A DNA stretch of 64,000 bases from Brucella anthropi_A (GTDB taxonomy: Bacteria > Pseudomonadota > Alphaproteobacteria > Rhizobiales > Rhizobiaceae), in NCBI RefSeq assembly GCF_046630315.1, contig NZ_LQBD01000002.1, positions 62,001-126,000 on the forward strand. Reading direction: 5' to 3'. A model generated the notes under the pieces. That model worked only from the letters and a program-made list of their open reading frames with translations, was not told the DNA's origin and searched no databases. Positions 61,797 through 64,000 of the stretch are shown one piece after another. The position numbers and the translations under genes are program-made. Within the stretch, counting starts at the first letter, position 1, and every line of letters begins with the position of its first letter.

Positions 61797-63139
61797 TGGA
61801 TAGGGGGGCAGGCTGCAAGGACGTGGAAACCGCCATGCCGCCGTCATCAGGCGGGATGGCCATTTACGATCTTGCTGCCCGTCTTTATCCGCTCTGCCGC
61901 AGTCTCGCCGGGGACGGCGTGCGCGAAACGCTCGCCATCATCGGGGAGCGCCTGCCGCTCACGGTCCATCAGGTCCCGACCGGCACGCCGCTTTACGACT
62001 GGAAAGCGCCGCAGGAATGGATCATCCGCGAAGCCTATATCACGGATGATAACGGCAGGCGCATCGTCGATTTTGCCCGGCACAATCTGCATGTTGTGAA
62101 TTTCAGTGTGCCTGTGCGGGCAAGAATGCCGCTCGGTGCGCTGAAGGAGCATATCCACACGCTGCCCGATCAGCCGGACCTCATTCCCTATCGCACCTGC
62201 TATCACGCGGAAGGCTGGGGCTTCTGCATGGCGCATCGTGAATTTCTGTCGATGCCGGACGGCGACTATGACGTCGTGATCGATGCGGAGCGTCGCGACG
62301 GTTTCCTGACCTTCGGTGAGTTCATTCAACCCGGCGAAAGCGACGAGACGTTCATTTTGTCGGCCCATCTTTGCCACCCCTCGCTCGCCAATGACAATTG
62401 TTCCGGGCTGGCGCTGTTGACCCACCTTGGCGCGGTTCTGCAATCACGGCGCACGCGCCTGACCTATCGGCTGCTTTTCGGCCCGGCGACTTTCGGCGCG
62501 CTTGCATGGCTTCAACAAAACGAGGCGCATCTGGAGAAGGTCCGGCATGGGCTGGTGCTGTCCTGTGTTGGTGATGCCGGCGGGCCGAATTACAAGCGCA
62601 GCCGTCGCGGCGATGCTGAGATCGATCGCATCATGGCGCATGTGCTTTCCGGGTGCGCTGATGCAACGGTGCATGATTTCTGGCCCTATGGCTATGACGA
62701 GCGCCAGTTCTGTTCGCCGGGATTCAACCTGCCGGTCGGCCTGTTCCAGCGCAGCCTTTACGGCACTTTTCCGCAATATCACACATCGGCCGACAATCTC
62801 GATTTCATCAAGCCGGACTGTCTCGAACAGTCGTTCAACATGGTCTGGCAAACCATTGAAATTGCTGAACGAAACTGGCATCCGCTGAATACGTCGCCCA
62901 AGGGAGAGCCGCAGCTTGGACGGCACGGCCTCTATGGAAGCATGGGCGGCGACAGGAGCGCGGCGCAAAACGCCATGGCGCTGCTCTGGGTGCTCAATCT
63001 GGCGGATGGCGAGCATTCCATCCTCGATATGGCCGCGCGGGCGAAATTGCCTTTCGCAGCCCTTGCCGATGCGGCGGACCGGCTCCGCGAGGCGGGATTG
63101 CTCAAAGAAGCGGCCAGGTCCGATCCTTGTCGGAAATGA
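61796..63139 (+). CDS. DUF4910 protein with aminopeptidase-like domain
   Basis: A 447-residue protein of the DUF4910/DUF2172 family found in polysaccharide and sugar-modification clusters. It has a winged-helix C-terminal part and an M28-like zinc-peptidase core: HLCHPSLANDNCSGLALL near residue 195 carries His and Asp ligands, and WPYGYDERQFCSPGFNLPVG near 300 is typical. The reaction in polysaccharide loci is not known. The start is uncertain: ATG 61796, 61835 and 61856 all fit, and homology begins near YDLAARLYPLCRSLAGDG. Its 3' end overlaps the convergent rfbC-like gene by 38 bases. Confidence 0.82.
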   Translation: MDRGAGCKDVETAMPPSSGGMAIYDLAARLYPLCRSLAGDGVRETLAIIGERLPLTVHQVPTGTPLYDWKAPQEWIIREAYITDDNGRRIVDFARHNLHVVNFSVPVRARMPLGALKEHIHTLPDQPDLIPYRTCYHAEGWGFCMAHREFLSMPDGDYDVVIDAERRDGFLTFGEFIQPGESDETFILSAHLCHPSLANDNCSGLALLTHLGAVLQSRRTRLTYRLLFGPATFGALAWLQQNEAHLEKVRHGLVLSCVGDAGGPNYKRSRRGDAEIDRIMAHVLSGCADATVHDFWPYGYDERQFCSPGFNLPVGLFQRSLYGTFPQYHTSADNLDFIKPDCLEQSFNMVWQTIEIAERNWHPLNTSPKGEPQLGRHGLYGSMGGDRSAAQNAMALLWVLNLADGEHSILDMAARAKLPFAALADAADRLREAGLLKEAARSDPCRK

Positions 63140-63626
63140 CGCTCGGCCTTCCGGGCCAGGTGATGCCAAGCGACGGGTCGTCATGACGCAAACCTGTCGC
63201 ATAATCAGGCGCATAGGGCTTGGAGATCATGTAGCGCACGAGCACATCCGGCGTCAGGGTCTGGAAGCCATGCGCGCACCCTTCGGGGATATAGAGTTGC
63301 ACGCCGTTTTCAGCGGATAGCTCCACGCCGGTCCAGCGCCGATAGGTCGGCGAATGCGGGCGAAGGTCGACCAGAACGTCCCAGATCACGCCTTGAAGGC
63401 AGGTGACGAGCTTGGTCTCCGAATGCGGTTCGTTCTGGTAATGCAGGCCGCGCAACGTTCCCTCCTCACGCGAGAAGGACAGGCTGTGCTGCGGAAAATG
63501 CGTTTCCATCTGCCGCTCGGCAAAGGCGGCCTCGCAATAGACCCGCGCGAACCAGCCGCGCTCGTCTTCCAGCCTTTCCGGCGCCATGGACCAGGCGCCG
63601 GCGATATCGAGTGCGGTGAAACGCAT
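63102..63626 (-). CDS. dTDP-4-dehydrorhamnose 3,5-epimerase-like protein (RfbC/RmlC family)
   Basis: A 174-residue cupin of the RmlC family. The catalytic His is in GTLRGLHYQ near residue 47, the LVTCLQGVIWDVLVDLR segment follows, and PEGCAHGFQTL with a second His is near 105. LGITWP near the C-terminus is usual. It may epimerise a dTDP- or other NDP-keto-sugar made with the neighbouring epimerase and aminotransferase. No rfbA, rfbB or rfbD is seen here, so rhamnose is not proven. I start at 63626, where homology begins. Confidence 0.86.
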   Translation of the reverse strand: MRFTALDIAGAWSMAPERLEDERGWFARVYCEAAFAERQMETHFPQHSLSFSREEGTLRGLHYQNEPHSETKLVTCLQGVIWDVLVDLRPHSPTYRRWTGVELSAENGVQLYIPEGCAHGFQTLTPDVLVRYMISKPYAPDYATGLRHDDPSLGITWPGRPSVISDKDRTWPLL

Positions 63627-63949
63627 GTTTTTGCCCCGGTTGCGTATAGGCGCATTCTGACAGCAGGGCATCCGCGCGATAGAACCTTCTTCGATGCATC
63701 GCAGACGCCTTCCGCATGAGGCCAGCCTGTCCGAAAGCGGTAGGCGTCTACGCCATCGCCGCCCTTGGGCGAAGATCGGGTATCTGCGCCGCATAGCCCA
63801 TCCGGTGAATGTTGCGCCCGATCGTATGTACGGCTCGCCCCTGATGACAGTCTCGGCAATGTTCGGGCCGCTGGGTAGCTTTGGTCATCCGACGCGGATC
63901 GGAGTTCAACCCTGCAAAAGGCCCGGCCATAGAGGGCGAGGAATGACAT
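63627..63949. other. Stretch without a supported gene, possibly degraded
   Basis: No intact gene is visible in these 323 bases. On the minus strand a short frame contains IHRMGYAAQ, which faintly recalls the HTH of IS630/Tc1-type transposases, but it is too short and too altered to call. Confidence 0.35.
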
Positions 63950-64000
63950 ATGACCATCCAGACGCCGGATATTTCGCGGAGCACGAGCATGGCGCAAGAG
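63950..64000 (+). CDS. Possible start of a further gene, cut by the window edge
   Basis: ATG at 63950 follows GAGG at a suitable distance, and 17 codons (beginning MTIQTPDISRS) stay open to the end of the window. Too little is present to name it. Confidence 0.35.
   Translation, partial: MTIQTPDISRSTSMAQE

Overview
The window is GC-rich alphaproteobacterial DNA that best fits Brucella/Ochrobactrum (Brucellaceae). The evidence is protein content (BigR with YeeE/YedE, the choline-sulfate trio betC-choX-LysR, zinc-free MsrB, rhizobial-type EPS export proteins) and dispersed palindromic repeats of about 100 bp that resemble the Brucella repeated sequences. The species is inferred, not proven. No rRNA, tRNA or CRISPR array was seen.

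Layout. 0-5.3 kb: 3' part of the translational GTPase typA with its terminator, a cytosine-deaminase-like amidohydrolase, a YigZ/IMPACT protein and a PAS-PAS-GGDEF protein. 5.7-13.8 kb (minus strand): a seven-gene operon with a dipeptide-type ABC importer, an FAD amine oxidase, an ATC-hydrolase-like protein and an M20 amidohydrolase, which looks like uptake and hydrolysis of a nitrogenous compound. 14.2-17.8 kb: choline sulfatase, choline-binding protein and a divergent LysR regulator. 17.9-22.6 kb: YqhA and DUF808 membrane proteins, an MhqO/MhqD-like dioxygenase-hydrolase pair, and the BigR/YeeE/YedE sulfur operon. 22.6-26.2 kb: a ribose-type sugar ABC importer. 26.7-37 kb: a CBS/CorC membrane protein, a GGDEF-EAL protein, DUF1801, an SDR, a TetR-EamA operon with a clear operator, an MFS exporter, msrB and a Crp-type regulator.

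37.4-64 kb is one large cell-surface polysaccharide locus. It begins with a LuxR-type regulator carrying a pseudo-receiver, then Wzz/ExoP-like and Wza-like export proteins. GDP-fucose synthesis (gmd, fcl) and glycosyltransferases follow. Next come a hexapeptide acetyltransferase, a polymerase-like membrane protein, YdcF, a WecA-like initiating transferase, a Wzx-like flippase and a pyruvyl transferase. The last part is an unusual module: class III aminotransferase, secreted DUF4038 glycosidase-like protein, NAD-dependent epimerase, DUF4910 protein and an RfbC-like epimerase. Together the genes describe a Wzx/Wzy-type pathway for a fucose-containing, probably acetylated and pyruvylated polysaccharide.

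A second theme is small non-coding palindromic elements. Two families have terminal inverted repeats and TA flanks. In five genes the element directly abuts the coding sequence, and its first base is the last base of the stop codon.
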